DNA from: Allium sativum
Taxonomy: Eukaryota > Streptophyta > Magnoliopsida > Asparagales > Amaryllidaceae
Direction: 5' to 3'
Assembly (NCBI GenBank): GCA_030737875.1
Contig: CM060923.1
Span: forward strand, 495,778,453 to 495,842,452
DNA: 64,000 bases
The notes beneath the pieces are model-generated. The model was not told the DNA's origin and did not search any database. It saw only the letters and a program-made list of their open reading frames with translations. Both the position numbers and the translations under genes were made by a program. This document shows positions 33,536-44,320 of this stretch, one piece after another; within the stretch, counting starts at the first letter, position 1; each line of letters starts with the position of its first letter.

Positions 33536-36259
33536 ATGGCCAGAGGAAAAGGCAAGGAAGTCCAGTCTGTTCAAGGAAATGGAGCTAGTGAAGATCAGCA
33601 GCATGCTGTTGTAACAAGGTCTAGGGGGCAGAGTTCAGCAGCAGGGAGAATCAATGCAGGAAATCCGAACCGACAGCAAGGGGAAAGTTCCGATCCGATC
33701 CGGGTTGGAGACTCTGAAGCAGTGCACTCCCCCAGTCTGAACCGACCCGACTTGCTCGCTGCACACCGATCCGAACAGGCACCCCAACTCCGATCCGACC
33801 CGACTTCCTACCTCCGATCCGACCCGATGCTTGGTGAAGCTGGAACATCTGCTCGAGTCCCCGCGAATGCTCCAATTCCAGCTGCCAGGGTTGGAGACCA
33901 GGCCAATCCATCTGCTCCCATCACTCAAGGAGATTTCTCGCGCTTGCTTGATATGCTTGAGAGCACGAGGGAAGCTATGAGAGTTCATGAGCGTACCAAC
34001 CTCATGATGCAGGAAAATATGAGGCTCATGAGTCGGGAAATCAGTGAGCTCCGCCGGCAAAGAACTCCGTCGCCAGTTCGTCATACACCAGTAGATCAAT
34101 CTTCATCTTCTGAGGAAGAGAGGCCCCGTGAGCGAAGGCCACTCGAACGACCTCAGAACGTGGAGCAGCTAACGTTTGGATCTTTGGGATCTCGCGAGGA
34201 TATCGCACGAGCATTAGGAAACGATAGCCCATCTCGGGGGCAAAGACTCCAGTCCCCTCTTCCCGAGATCGACCGGGAACGCAGGGAAAGGAATCGAGCA
34301 GAGGCAGCTCGAAGAAGAAGGGTGTCTCCTGAGCAAGAGCCCCGGAGGAATTCGGACACTAGGACCAGGGAACCTGAGCAGCCCCTAACTAGTGCCGATG
34401 TGCAGGCGATGGTTCGTCGAATTATGTCCGAAAGCCGGAATTATACAAATGAAGACTACGGTATAGAGCGAAGCCATACTTCGTTCACTGACGACATCCT
34501 AGACTTCCAGTTCCCCCGACGTTTTAATTTGCCACAGATGGATAAATATAACGGAAGGACTGATCCAGGACAGCACTTGATGCGGTATTCGTGGCTTATG
34601 AATGCAGCAGCTGCCCCCGATGAAGTAAAATGCAAAGCGTTCCCAATCTACCTAGAAGATGTGGCTTTATTTTGGTTTACCCGACTTCCTCCTCGTTCAA
34701 TTTCTAATTACAAAGAACTAAGTGAGCGTTTCATGAACCAGTTCCGACTACACGCTCGAAAGTCCAAGAGCGTTATTGAATTGTCGAGGATCAAACAGGC
34801 ACCAGGAGAATCTTTAAGGGCATATTTAGATCGTTTTAATCAAGCTGTAACTGAGGTCAGTGACCCGCATGAGCCCACAATTCTGATGGCATTGAAGGAA
34901 GGAGTCGATCCCGAATCTGAGTTTGGAGACTACCTTTCTGGGAAGACACCCCCCACAAGGGCGATATTCTACGAAAAAGCCGATATTTATCTAAGACGGG
35001 AGGAGGCCCGGGCAAACCGGAAGAGAAAGTCTGAGACAGCTTCAAAGGAGAATGTGCAGAGTAATATTGCAGTGAAGCAGTCTGGGGAAAGTTCTGGCAA
35101 GGTTGAGGTAAATGTAGGAAACAAGGGTGGAAACAGCAATACTGGAAGCGGGGGAAACAACAACAACCGTAATTCGAACGGTAACAGGAGAAACAGAAAT
35201 AGGGGAAGCGACCCAAACAAAAGGCCCCGGTTCCAGAACTACGAGAACTACACACCATTGAATGACACGTTGGAAAATATTTACCTGGACACGTATAATG
35301 TGTTGCAATACAAAAGACCGCCACCTCGTGATTCGACCGAAAAAGAAATGGCGACAGGGAAATTTTGCTTGTTTCACGGAACGCATGGACATTCGACCAA
35401 TGAGTGTCGACATTTGAGGGATGTAATTGAAAAGCTGCTGCGTGAGGGAAAGTTGGATGAGTACAAGGTTGCCCCGAGGGACAGGGGGCAAGGAGAGCAG
35501 GCTCCAAAGCAAATCCTACCTGCTCCTAAGCCTACCGCGCAGCAGAAAGGTAAAGGGATCGTCATCAACTCCATAGTAGGCGGACCTCACCCGGCAATCC
35601 GAAGCTTTAGGTCAATGGACCAATATGTGAATGCGGCCAAGCATCTAGATGTGAATGAAGGTGACGATTCGGAAGATGTTACCCCCATCAAACAACAAAA
35701 AACCATGTTCGATGACGTGGTGTTTCGCAGCCGAGACAACACGGGAATACAATCTCCCACCAATGATCCGTTGGTTATTACTACCACTATTGGGCCGGCT
35801 TTGGTCCATAAGGTATTAGTAGACAACGGAAGTTCCGTTAATATTTTGTTCAAGAAGTCATTTGATCAGATGAAGCTTGAGCCTGAAGATCTGAAACCCT
35901 GTGAAGGATGGATTAGAGGTTTCAACGGAGCAACGACAGCCCCTATAGGATACATAGAGTTGCCTGTGACCCTAGGGCAAGGAGAACGTAGAAGAGTGCG
36001 AATGCTTCAGTTTGTAGTACTGGACGTAGATTCGCCATATAACGCATTTTTAGGGAGACCTGCCCTCGCTGAGTTTAGAATTTGTATTGCCCCTTGGTGC
36101 TTGTTACTAAAGTTCCCAACCGAAGCCGGAACTGGAGTAATAAGAGGGGATCAGGTTTCTGGACGGGCCTGCTATGTGGCCGAACTGAAGATGTTGATGA
36201 AAGGAGTTAATGCTGAGAATAAGGATGCCTCATCTCCCTCAAAGGGGGATTTGGCATAG
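33536..36259 (+). CDS. gag-pro: Gag-protease polyprotein of element C
   Basis: 907 residues from ATG 33536, the first ATG of a long frame 143 bases past the LTR. The N-terminus is low in complexity and rich in R, S, D and P; part is encoded by CCGATCCGA repeats. The gag core runs from about residue 323 to 445 (YNGRTDPGQHLMRY, FWFTRLPPRSI, QFRLHARKS, YLDRFNQAV). An Asn/Gly-rich stretch follows at about 525-560. The zinc motif C611-x2-H614-x4-H619-x4-C624 has the Tat-type CCHC-like spacing. The aspartic protease active site is DNGSS at Asp763, with LGRPAL downstream. Gag forms the particle; the protease cuts the polyprotein. It ends at TAG 36257-36259 in a leaky context, in frame with pol. Confidence 0.95.
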   Translation: MARGKGKEVQSVQGNGASEDQQHAVVTRSRGQSSAAGRINAGNPNRQQGESSDPIRVGDSEAVHSPSLNRPDLLAAHRSEQAPQLRSDPTSYLRSDPMLGEAGTSARVPANAPIPAARVGDQANPSAPITQGDFSRLLDMLESTREAMRVHERTNLMMQENMRLMSREISELRRQRTPSPVRHTPVDQSSSSEEERPRERRPLERPQNVEQLTFGSLGSREDIARALGNDSPSRGQRLQSPLPEIDRERRERNRAEAARRRRVSPEQEPRRNSDTRTREPEQPLTSADVQAMVRRIMSESRNYTNEDYGIERSHTSFTDDILDFQFPRRFNLPQMDKYNGRTDPGQHLMRYSWLMNAAAAPDEVKCKAFPIYLEDVALFWFTRLPPRSISNYKELSERFMNQFRLHARKSKSVIELSRIKQAPGESLRAYLDRFNQAVTEVSDPHEPTILMALKEGVDPESEFGDYLSGKTPPTRAIFYEKADIYLRREEARANRKRKSETASKENVQSNIAVKQSGESSGKVEVNVGNKGGNSNTGSGGNNNNRNSNGNRRNRNRGSDPNKRPRFQNYENYTPLNDTLENIYLDTYNVLQYKRPPPRDSTEKEMATGKFCLFHGTHGHSTNECRHLRDVIEKLLREGKLDEYKVAPRDRGQGEQAPKQILPAPKPTAQQKGKGIVINSIVGGPHPAIRSFRSMDQYVNAAKHLDVNEGDDSEDVTPIKQQKTMFDDVVFRSRDNTGIQSPTNDPLVITTTIGPALVHKVLVDNGSSVNILFKKSFDQMKLEPEDLKPCEGWIRGFNGATTAPIGYIELPVTLGQGERRRVRMLQFVVLDVDSPYNAFLGRPALAEFRICIAPWCLLLKFPTEAGTGVIRGDQVSGRACYVAELKMLMKGVNAENKDASSPSKGDLA

Positions 36260-36265
36260 CAATTA
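36257..36265 (+). promoter_or_regulatory. Candidate stop-codon readthrough signal TAG CAA TTA
   Basis: The only stop between gag-protease and pol is TAG followed by CAATTA. This equals the tobacco mosaic virus leaky stop, TAG CAR YYA, which plant ribosomes are known to read through at a few per cent. Both sides share one frame with no indel, so readthrough would give a Gag-Pro-Pol protein of 2032 residues. Function here is inferred from the match. Confidence 0.8.
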
Positions 36266-39200
36266 GAGAGGTTGAGTCCAAGGGAGTTGCGAAAAGAAAC
36301 GCCTGAAGACCTGGATCCTAGAAAAGACGAGGAACCAGAGGCTAGGAATGCAACTCCTAATGAAGCAACAGTGGAAATTCCTGTTGATAAAGCTGATCCG
36401 ACGAAAGTTTTGAAGATTGGTTCCCAATTGGATCCACGTCGTGCTGAAGAGCTGACGAACTTCTTGAAGGCGAACTTAGATGTGTTCGCCTGGACCCATG
36501 CTGACATGTGCGGGATATCGCCTTCCGTTATCAGTCACAAATTGAATGTAGATCCGAAGCATCCGCCTGTGAAGCAAAAGAGACGCATGCTGGGCCCAGA
36601 GAGGTCGGTTGCTCTCAAAGAAGAAGTAGAGAAATTGAAGCAAAACGGGTTTATTCGAGATTCGACCTATCCAGATTGGATATCGAATCCCGTCCTGGTA
36701 AAGAAGCCAAACGGAAAGTGGCGAACTTGTATTGACTTTTCAGATTTAAACAAGGCTTGCCCAAAGGATAGTTTCCCACTTCCCAGAATTGACCAGCTTG
36801 TAGACTCGACAGCAGGTCATGAACTTCTCTCTTTCATGGATGCGTATTCTGGATACAATCAGATTCCTATGCATGTGCCAGACCAAGAGCATACAAGTTT
36901 CATTACGAATTTGGGATTATATTGTTATGTTGTAATGCCGTTCGGATTAAAAAACGCTGGAGCTACTTATCAGCGATTGGTAAATAGAATGTTTTACGAT
37001 CAGATAGGAAAAACTATGGAAGTTTATGTGGATGATATGCTTGTTAAATCAAAGCAGTCCTCCAGTCATACGCAAGACTTAGCAGAAATGTTTGGTATCT
37101 TGCGGAAATACCGTATGAAATTGAATCCTTTAAAATGTTCATTTGGAGTGGCGTCGGGAAAGTTCCTTGGCTTCATTGTGAGTTCCCGAGGAATTGAGAT
37201 CAACCCTAGCCAGATAGCGGCGATTAGAAATATCAAAGAACCAAGGAAAATTAAAGACGTCCAAAGTCTGGCAGGAAAGGTAGCGGCGCTAAGTAGATTC
37301 ATCTCCAAAGCCACCGATAAATGTGTTCCATTTTTTGATTTAATAAAAAGGGGAAAGAAGAACTTCCAGTGGACTCCCGATTGTGTCAAGGCTTTTCAAA
37401 ATCTGTTAGAACTGTTAGAGAAACCGCCAATCTTATCAAAGCCCGTAGACCATGAAGAACTATTCGTTTATCTAGCAGTCTCGGCTCACGCTGTCAGCAC
37501 AGTTCTGGTTCGAGAAGAGGACAAAGTACAAAGGCCAGTATACTATGTGAGTAAGAAATTAGCAGCGGCAGAGCGCAACTACCCAAAGATCGAGAAGCTT
37601 GCTTATAGCCTCCTGATTGCATCCCGAAAGCTTCGTCACTACTTCCAAGCCCATCCAATAACCATATACACCGATCAGCCGTTAAGACAAGTGCTGCAGA
37701 GAACCGAAGCGTCGGGAAGGTTGATTAAATGGAACATAGAACTAAGCCAGTTTGATTTGAATTTTCAACCACGAAAGTCGATCAGGGGGCAAGCTCTAGC
37801 CGACTTTATTGCGGAATTCACCATTCCAGAGGAAGAAATAATCAATGACCAAGTGGTTAAAACTGAGGATAAGCTAGAGATGAATCCGTGGAGACTATAT
37901 ACAGATGGAGCTAAAAATGACCGAAGATCCGGAGCGGGAATTGTCTTAGTCACTCCGGAGGGACGGTCGTTATATTACGCCCTGCGATTAGAATTTTCGG
38001 CAACAAACAATGACTCTGAGTATGAAGCCCTGATTGCCGGGCTGAAACTCGCTAGAGACCTCGGAGTAAAAATGATGGACATATTTTGTGACTCCAAGAT
38101 TGTTGTTTGTCAAGTGCGAGAGGAATTCGCGGCTCGAGGACCTCGACTTGTCGCTTACCTCAAGAAAGTGAAAGAGCTATTAAATAGTTTAGAGCGGTAC
38201 AACATAACACATATTCCCAGAGAAGAAAACCAGAAAGCGGATAGACTAGCAAAATTAGCTAGTTTTGACAATCCAGAAGGGACTGAGATAATTCCAATTG
38301 AAACATTGGAATCGCCAAGCTTTGAGTCAATGGAAGTTGAATTCGTTCTTGAAGCGGAACCAGAGAAGGAGTCATGGATGACTCCAATCAAGAGTTTTCT
38401 TAAGAATGGGACTCTCCCATCGAAGAAGAGTGAGAAGAGAGCTGTAGTTCGCAAAGCTGCCAGATATGTTATGCAAGACGATATTCTCTATAGACAAGGA
38501 TTTTCTATGCCCCTGTTACGATGTATCGCACACGACGACATCAGGCGTGTACTGAGAGAAGTGCACGAAGGTGAGTGTGGAGATCATACAGGAGGTCAAA
38601 CTTTAGCGAAGAAAATATTGCGATACGGATACTTCTGGCCTACGATCAACAAGGATGCAGCTGATTATTCACGACGCTGCGATAAGTGCCAGAGATTCGC
38701 CAAAATCCCCAGGGCACCATCAACCCAGCTTAAATCGATGGTGAGTCCTTGGCCATTTGCCACATGGGGAATCGATATCATTGGAGTTTTACCAATTGCT
38801 AAAGGGGGAGCTAAGTATGCCATAGTAGCCGTGGACTATTTCACGAAGTGGGTGGAAGCTGAACCCTTGACTAAGATCACCACAAGAAAGGTGATAAGTT
38901 TTGTGGTCCGAAATATTATATGCCGATTCGGAATCCCAAGGACAATTATTACCGACAACGGGACCCAATTTGATAGCACTGAATTCAGAAACTTTTGCCA
39001 GAAGTATAAGATAGATAAACGATATACTGCAGTTGCCTATCCACAATCTAATGGGCAAGTAGAAGCAATAAACAAGGTAATAAAATCCATCCTCAAAAAG
39101 CGGTTAGAGCGTGCAAAGGCAAAATGGGTTGATGAATTGCCCCTAGCTTTGTGGGCATATCGAACAACGTTCAAAACGGCTACTGGTCATACCCCTTTCT

Positions 39201-39634
39201 CCCTCTCCTTTGGTTCAGAAGCAGTAATTCCAGTTGAGCTGGAAGTTCCTTCCCACAGGGTGACATATTATGACCCGATGACGAATCGGGCACTTTTACT
39301 TGAGTCTCTTGATGAAGTCGAAGAGAAAAGAGACGAAGCGGACTTGCGTGCAGCAAGACATCGGCATCAGATGGCACACTATTATGACAAAAAAGTTCGC
39401 CTCAGAACTTTTGAACCAGGAGATTTGGTGCTAAAGAGAGTTTTTCCATCTCTTCCTTACCTCGGCCCAAAATGGGAAGGACCCTTTGTCATCCAACGGA
39501 AACTTGATAAGGGAACATTCAAGTTAACGACCGTAGATGGCGAAGAAGTCCCTCGAGCATGGAATGCCCAACACTTAATGCGATATTTGGATTCGAAATG
39601 CTATACTTTTTACTGTTCTTCCTGTAAACTCTGA
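36260..39634 (+). CDS. pol: Pol of element C: reverse transcriptase, two RNase H, integrase
   Basis: The frame is open from the codon after TAG 36257 to TGA at 39632; no ATG is needed if it is made by readthrough. Domains by position: reverse transcriptase 36575-37060, catalytic YVDDM at 37025-37039; Gypsy RNase H about 37440-37810; archaeal-type RNase H about 37888-38270 (first Asp of LYTDGAKND at 37904-37906, then SEYEAL and CDSKIV); integrase zinc region about 38560-38700 (His-His-Cys-Cys with CDKCQRF); integrase core with GIDIIG (about 38770), TDNGTQF (about 38950) and NGQVEAINK (about 39050). The C-terminal part has SFGSEAVIPVE, GPKWEGPF and ends with WNAQHLMRY. Catalytic residues are all present. 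Copies genomic RNA to DNA and inserts it. Confidence 0.95.
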   Translation, partial: QLERLSPRELRKETPEDLDPRKDEEPEARNATPNEATVEIPVDKADPTKVLKIGSQLDPRRAEELTNFLKANLDVFAWTHADMCGISPSVISHKLNVDPKHPPVKQKRRMLGPERSVALKEEVEKLKQNGFIRDSTYPDWISNPVLVKKPNGKWRTCIDFSDLNKACPKDSFPLPRIDQLVDSTAGHELLSFMDAYSGYNQIPMHVPDQEHTSFITNLGLYCYVVMPFGLKNAGATYQRLVNRMFYDQIGKTMEVYVDDMLVKSKQSSSHTQDLAEMFGILRKYRMKLNPLKCSFGVASGKFLGFIVSSRGIEINPSQIAAIRNIKEPRKIKDVQSLAGKVAALSRFISKATDKCVPFFDLIKRGKKNFQWTPDCVKAFQNLLELLEKPPILSKPVDHEELFVYLAVSAHAVSTVLVREEDKVQRPVYYVSKKLAAAERNYPKIEKLAYSLLIASRKLRHYFQAHPITIYTDQPLRQVLQRTEASGRLIKWNIELSQFDLNFQPRKSIRGQALADFIAEFTIPEEEIINDQVVKTEDKLEMNPWRLYTDGAKNDRRSGAGIVLVTPEGRSLYYALRLEFSATNNDSEYEALIAGLKLARDLGVKMMDIFCDSKIVVCQVREEFAARGPRLVAYLKKVKELLNSLERYNITHIPREENQKADRLAKLASFDNPEGTEIIPIETLESPSFESMEVEFVLEAEPEKESWMTPIKSFLKNGTLPSKKSEKRAVVRKAARYVMQDDILYRQGFSMPLLRCIAHDDIRRVLREVHEGECGDHTGGQTLAKKILRYGYFWPTINKDAADYSRRCDKCQRFAKIPRAPSTQLKSMVSPWPFATWGIDIIGVLPIAKGGAKYAIVAVDYFTKWVEAEPLTKITTRKVISFVVRNIICRFGIPRTIITDNGTQFDSTEFRNFCQKYKIDKRYTAVAYPQSNGQVEAINKVIKSILKKRLERAKAKWVDELPLALWAYRTTFKTATGHTPFSLSFGSEAVIPVELEVPSHRVTYYDPMTNRALLLESLDEVEEKRDEADLRAARHRHQMAHYYDKKVRLRTFEPGDLVLKRVFPSLPYLGPKWEGPFVIQRKLDKGTFKLTTVDGEEVPRAWNAQHLMRYLDSKCYTFYCSSCKL

Positions 39635-39688
39635 AATAAGGCACGACTTGCCTTGGGAAAATCCGGTGATATGAATAAAGAACTATAA

Positions 39689-39741
39689 AGTGGATGTAGG
39701 CTATGACTTAGCCGAACCACTATAAAAATATTGTGTGTTAT
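39689..39741 (+). repeat. LTR-like relic after pol
   Basis: AAGTGGATGTAGGCTATGAC then TTAGCCGAACCACTATAAA then TTGTGTGTT is a diverged copy of the LTR block at 33270-33320. It lies 55 bases after the pol stop, far from either LTR of C. Confidence 0.65.
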
Positions 39742-39892
39742 TTACTTTTATGCATTTATATTCATTAGTTGTTCTGTTGTGATTATAAAATACAGGACAA
39801 CTGAGAGCCTAAAGAAGGTGGAAAACAGTCTGGACATAAAAAGAAGCACAATGATTATTTGTACGATAGGACGTGAAAGAATGAGAAAACGA

Positions 39893-40280
39893 CATTCTAA
39901 CTCTAACTCTCCAGAGAAAGAGAGAGAGTATAAAAGCGTCTCCGACTGAGCGCTGAAAAAGAAATTCTATTTCTAACTCTAACTCTCCAGAGAAAGAGAG
40001 AGAGTATAAAAGCGTCTCCGACTGAGCGCTGAAAAAGAAATTCTATTTCGAACTCTAACTCTCCAGAGAAAGAGAGAGAGTATAAAAGCGTCTCCGACTG
40101 AGCGCTGAGAAAAAGGTTCAGCTCTGAACTCTAACTTTCCAGAGAGAAAGAGAGTATAAAGGCGTCCCTGACCGAGCGCCGAGAAAGAAATCTTTTCCCG
40201 TTGAACGACCGGGGAATAAACAAATAGCTGAACTCGAATTCTAACTCTCGAGAGAATGAGAGAGAGTATAAAAGGAATGC
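39893..40280 (+). repeat. 76-bp tandem repeats each with a TATA box
   Basis: Five units, the first three with a period of exactly 76 bases. TATAAAAG or TATAAAGG occurs at 39929, 40005, 40081, 40155 and 40267, preceded by CTCTCCAGAGAAAGAGAGAG, which can fold into a hairpin, and followed in the first four by GCGTC and a GAGCGC block. It is positioned between pol and the 3' end of the antisense gene. Repeats in this region are known from other Tat elements. Confidence 0.85.
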
Positions 40281-40624
40281 CAGGAAAAACAACAGAAGTT
40301 GGTGATACAGGAAATGCTATCCCGTTAGAGAATCGGGAATATTCAGATTGCATGGTTAAGCACTGAATAACTTATGGAGATTGACTGGGGACACATATAT
40401 ATACACATATCTCCCCTCTCCACAACTTTGTTTCATAACTATAGATATGCATTTTTACATAAGTGCAGAACTGCTAACAGATAAACATTGCAGAAAGCGA
40501 ATTATTTTTATTTACAAATGAATAAATTTGTACAGGGAAATGACTAAAAAAGAAAGTGCGAAAGCTGCTGGTGTAGCAGCACTTATTGATTTACAAAGAT
40601 GCTAAAAGGACACAGAAGAACCCA
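40281..40624. other. Spacer between the repeats and the antisense gene
   Basis: AT-rich, no frame. On the minus strand this is the 3' untranslated region of the antisense gene. Confidence 0.5.
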
Positions 40625-43600
40625 CTATTTGGGCTTGGAATGAGCCTTTGATTTCTTGACAGCTTTTTCTGCATCTTTTGCTTCCTTCTCGGCTTCAGTC
40701 AAGATCCGCTTTGGTCTCTTTTTCCCTGAAGACGTAGTACTGGGGCCAGCAGACTTTTTCCCGGAGGGCGGGGCACTGGAATCGAGAGAAGATTTTTTAG
40801 CAAGTTCTTCGGTAATAGATCTAGTGGAAAGCTTAACAACTAACCTTGAACCTGCATCCACAACTGCAAGGGGCTTGAGAACCTCAGGGTCTAATTCTTC
40901 AGCCTTTAATTGCAAGCGCCTGTCTTGATCAGCTTTCATGGCAGCTAGGGTAATGTCCTCAGCGCTTTTTGACTCCCCGGTTATTGTAACTTCTGGTTCC
41001 TCATCATGCCCCTCGTCTCCTCCGTCGTCTCTTAACGCTGCAATCATTTCTTCGTCATGGGGAGTAGTCACCTTAGTTGATTCACTCCTTCCCCCCAAGT
41101 CTGTGGAAGCAGCCTTGTCTTCCCTTTCTTTGACACTATCAGCGGGCTTTGTCCCAGTGGTATCTCCTTGAACAACATCTGTCTTCGCGGAGGATTCAAC
41201 GCCTACAAAATGAGAAACATCGGTTATCAACTCAGGCGAGAGCAGAGGATTTCTCATCGAACATTCAGTCATGTAGCCAAAGGTAGTAGTAGCCTTGACA
41301 AATTGAGGAGAAAAAATAGGAATACCTTCTGAAGACTTTTCAGCGGGGGTGACTACTACCTCTGGAGTTATTTCAGGAATGGGAGATAGCAAAGTTGTTC
41401 GGGAAATTCCCGGGTTTTCGGGATCATACCCTTCCACTTCAGGAGTTACAGGAGCAGAAGAAGAGGAGCCAGCTTCAGGAATGGTTTTCTGTGTGGACTT
41501 TTGCCTCTCTTCTTCCATGGCCTCAGCAATTAGACGGCGACCTTCGGCTAGGCGCTCCGGCTCGTCGTCTCTCAAGTACTTCTCCATCAACTTATCTTCA
41601 TCGAGGGAATCAACCTTAAGCTCTTCTTTTTCCCACTCGACGATTTGATTCCACACATGAACCAAAGTGGATGGATAGTCCTCGATCCAGGAAATGTTTC
41701 GACGACGAATAATGTGCGCAAAGAATTCTATCATTAGCTCCCCGAAGCCCTGAATATCGGCCTCCGCCTCTGATAGCTGTTTGCGGGTTTCCTCCGCAGA
41801 TTTAGTAGCGCATTCAACGTTGCCCTCAGCCAGAGCAGCCCTGTTTTCCGCCTCCAACAATTTTGAAGCCAAGTCAGCGTTTTTCTTTTCTAACTCAGCG
41901 CTCCTTTTCGCTAACTCGGCATTCTTTTGCTCAAGCTCAACATAAGCGAGACGTGTCTTATCAGCCTCTGACTTGGCTTCGTCAGCCTGCTTCTTTAACT
42001 CGGAACGCTCCTGAGTGTGGGATTCTAGCAAATCGTGATAGCGCTTTTGCATGTCCTCAAACTGTTGTTTGAAGTTAGAAGCGTTCTTTTGAGCGATAGC
42101 TAGTTGAGCTTGAGTATCTTCTAAATTTTTTCCTAAGGTTTTTAGGGCTTTAGCATCTTCCTCTGCAGTCTTGTGCATTGAGTCAGCATTTGTCAGTAGC
42201 GTGCGAATGATTCTGGAAAGAGTGCGGGAATACTTGAACATTTCGGTGTATTGTTTTTCCACCAAATCAATCTTTGCTCTGGCCTCCTCTGCCCAATTAG
42301 AAGAAATAGGTTCAAGGGAAGGTAGAAAGGTCAGAGTCTCGAAGTAGTGCTCGGGAAATTGCTCCTTTAAGTATGCCAGCCTTACAGCGGTTCCCGCATC
42401 TGGTGGAGGAGGGGCTAGGATTGTTAGTTCAGCATCCCTTCCCGAAGAAGATTCTGTAGAACCCTTGTCTGTCCGAGGTCGCTTAGTAGCAGGGACTTTA
42501 TGCTTACTTCTGGACCCAGTTTCCTTTGGAGGTGTTTTCTCTCTGCTTCGCTTTTCATGGGAGGAAGTGGAATCCCTAGATTGTGGTCTATCCTCCTCCC
42601 TACGACCTTGATAGCTTTTGTATTTTTCCTGTTCCGGTCGAACTGGTGAGCGGGAGCGTGAGGATCGAGATCGATAAGGATCATAGGGTCTCCTCTCCTC
42701 CCTGCCGCGGTCATCCCGGCGGTTATATTCGGCATCCTGGGGAGGATTAGACATGCTGCGGCGAAGTTTTCTTATGTCATAGGAGGATCGAGACATTGTA
42801 CCTGCACGATAAGTTAAACGAAGTTTAGAATCAGCGGATCCATGGAAAAAGAAGTGCAATGAATGCTAGTGCTACGGTGCAAAGTGCATCCTATGTGGTG
42901 TACGTGTCCCCCCAACCAACCCGAATCTGAAGCTAAAGTGGTGTGGGCAGGCTCTTTGGCCTTAGCAGGAGTAGTCTCCTCAGAAGAAGTGAAGACTAGA
43001 GGGTCCTTTCTGAAATCTTCCGAAGTGTATATAGTCTCGGGTAAAGGGAGATCCCCCAAACCCTGAAATATGTGCTCGTCGGCGCTAGGAACATCCCCTT
43101 CGGAAGCGTGAAGTGGCGACCCTTGGGGAGATTTTGATTTGTCTACCGAGGTAGTTTCCTCGGGGGCAACATACCCTTCACGATGTTTTTTGGCCAGATT
43201 AGCCAGCTCATCATCTTGAGTGGAAGAGGGAGAGGGTGAAGTTTGAAGAGAAGCTGCAGGAATTCCCGAGCCTTCTCCTAGTTCTGGAACTGTTTCCACT
43301 GGAGGAATATATGCATAAGGGACTGTCCCATGACCGATGCTACGATAGACGGATAGCAGCCCGTGAGAATGAAGGTACTCATCTTTAAGAACCTCGTCAA
43401 TAGTAAGAAATTTTTGGTCGCCATTGAGGAGACGGTGCATACGATCGAAGAACACTTGGTCTGATACCTGTTTGGGATTATCGACTGCAAGTAAAAAAGG
43501 AAAAACAGGTCAGGGTGATGATTCAAGTGTATAGAGTCCAGGGTCAGAAAATCAGTGCTTTACTTGATTTTGTCCATCTTCTGGCGCATCCAGGCTGTTG

Positions 43601-44320
43601 CTTTATATAGAACCACTCCAGTCTGGAATCTCCAGCCTTGCTGCTAAACGGCGTAGAGATTATCTTCCTCTTTGGGACCGACTCAAAGTAACAGAAAGAA
43701 GGGGTTTCCCTAGTCCGATGTTTGAAATTATAGAAGAAATGGACGTCGTCAAACGTAAGCTCTACGCCTAGAACTTCACGATATGCTATGAATAGGGTAT
43801 GCAGATAGGCGTATGAATTGGGATGTAGCTGCATGGGGGCAATCCGCATTTGTCTTAAGAAGTCGACAATGAAAGGCGAGAAAGGAGGAATAGCGCCAAC
43901 CATGCACATCAGACGAGTGACCGTCATATATCCTTCTGGAGGGTTATGTGGACGATCAGAACGTGAAGGCACTAGAGTGTCTCTCTTCATTATTCCATAC
44001 TTCAAGCAGATTCTCACGAGTCGGTCGTTGTCAATTGTTGACTCTACGGAATCTGGAGGTGATTCCAATATAATGGCCGAGTCAAATTCATCAGGTGCTC
44101 GATTGTCACCAATCCCTCCTTCCTCCTCAAAGCCTAGGGAAACTTCATTTTCTGAAGATACTTCATCGCTTTCCCGATGACCAGCTCCGTAGTCCGGACC
44201 CTCGCTATCCCATTCTGGGTCAGATGAAGAAGATATATCCTCGAGAGTGGTTTTGTGGGAAGTTTCTGGAGCTTCTTTCCTCTCAGCTAAACGAGAAGAG
44301 CGTCTGGGCCTCATTGTCAT
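40625..44320 (-). CDS. Antisense extra gene of element C, three predicted exons
   Basis: Predicted exons: 44320-43564, 43484-42921, 42801-40625, together 3498 bases (1165 residues). Intron 1 (79 bases) has donor GTAAAG and acceptor TTTACTTGCAG and keeps the frame. Intron 2 (119 bases) ends ATCGTGCAG; its donor GTTGGT is chosen because it keeps the frame, and the donor at CACC|GTAGCA is an alternative. Exon 1 holds a conserved region at about residues 138-198 (MVGAIPPFSPFIVDFL, YREVLGVELTFDDVHFFYNF) resembling the plant family named putative gypsy type transposon (PF04195). Exon 3 starts with an Arg/Ser-rich part (about 455-540), then a long coiled coil (about 655-795) and a basic C-terminus (KKRPKR, KKSKAHSKPK), suggesting a nuclear location. 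Antisense extra frames are known in Tat elements such as Grande. Function is unknown. Confidence 0.8.

Noticed and set aside
34857..35507. Minus-strand frame of 216 residues inside gag
   Set aside because: Shadow of gag, which has domain evidence in the plus frame.
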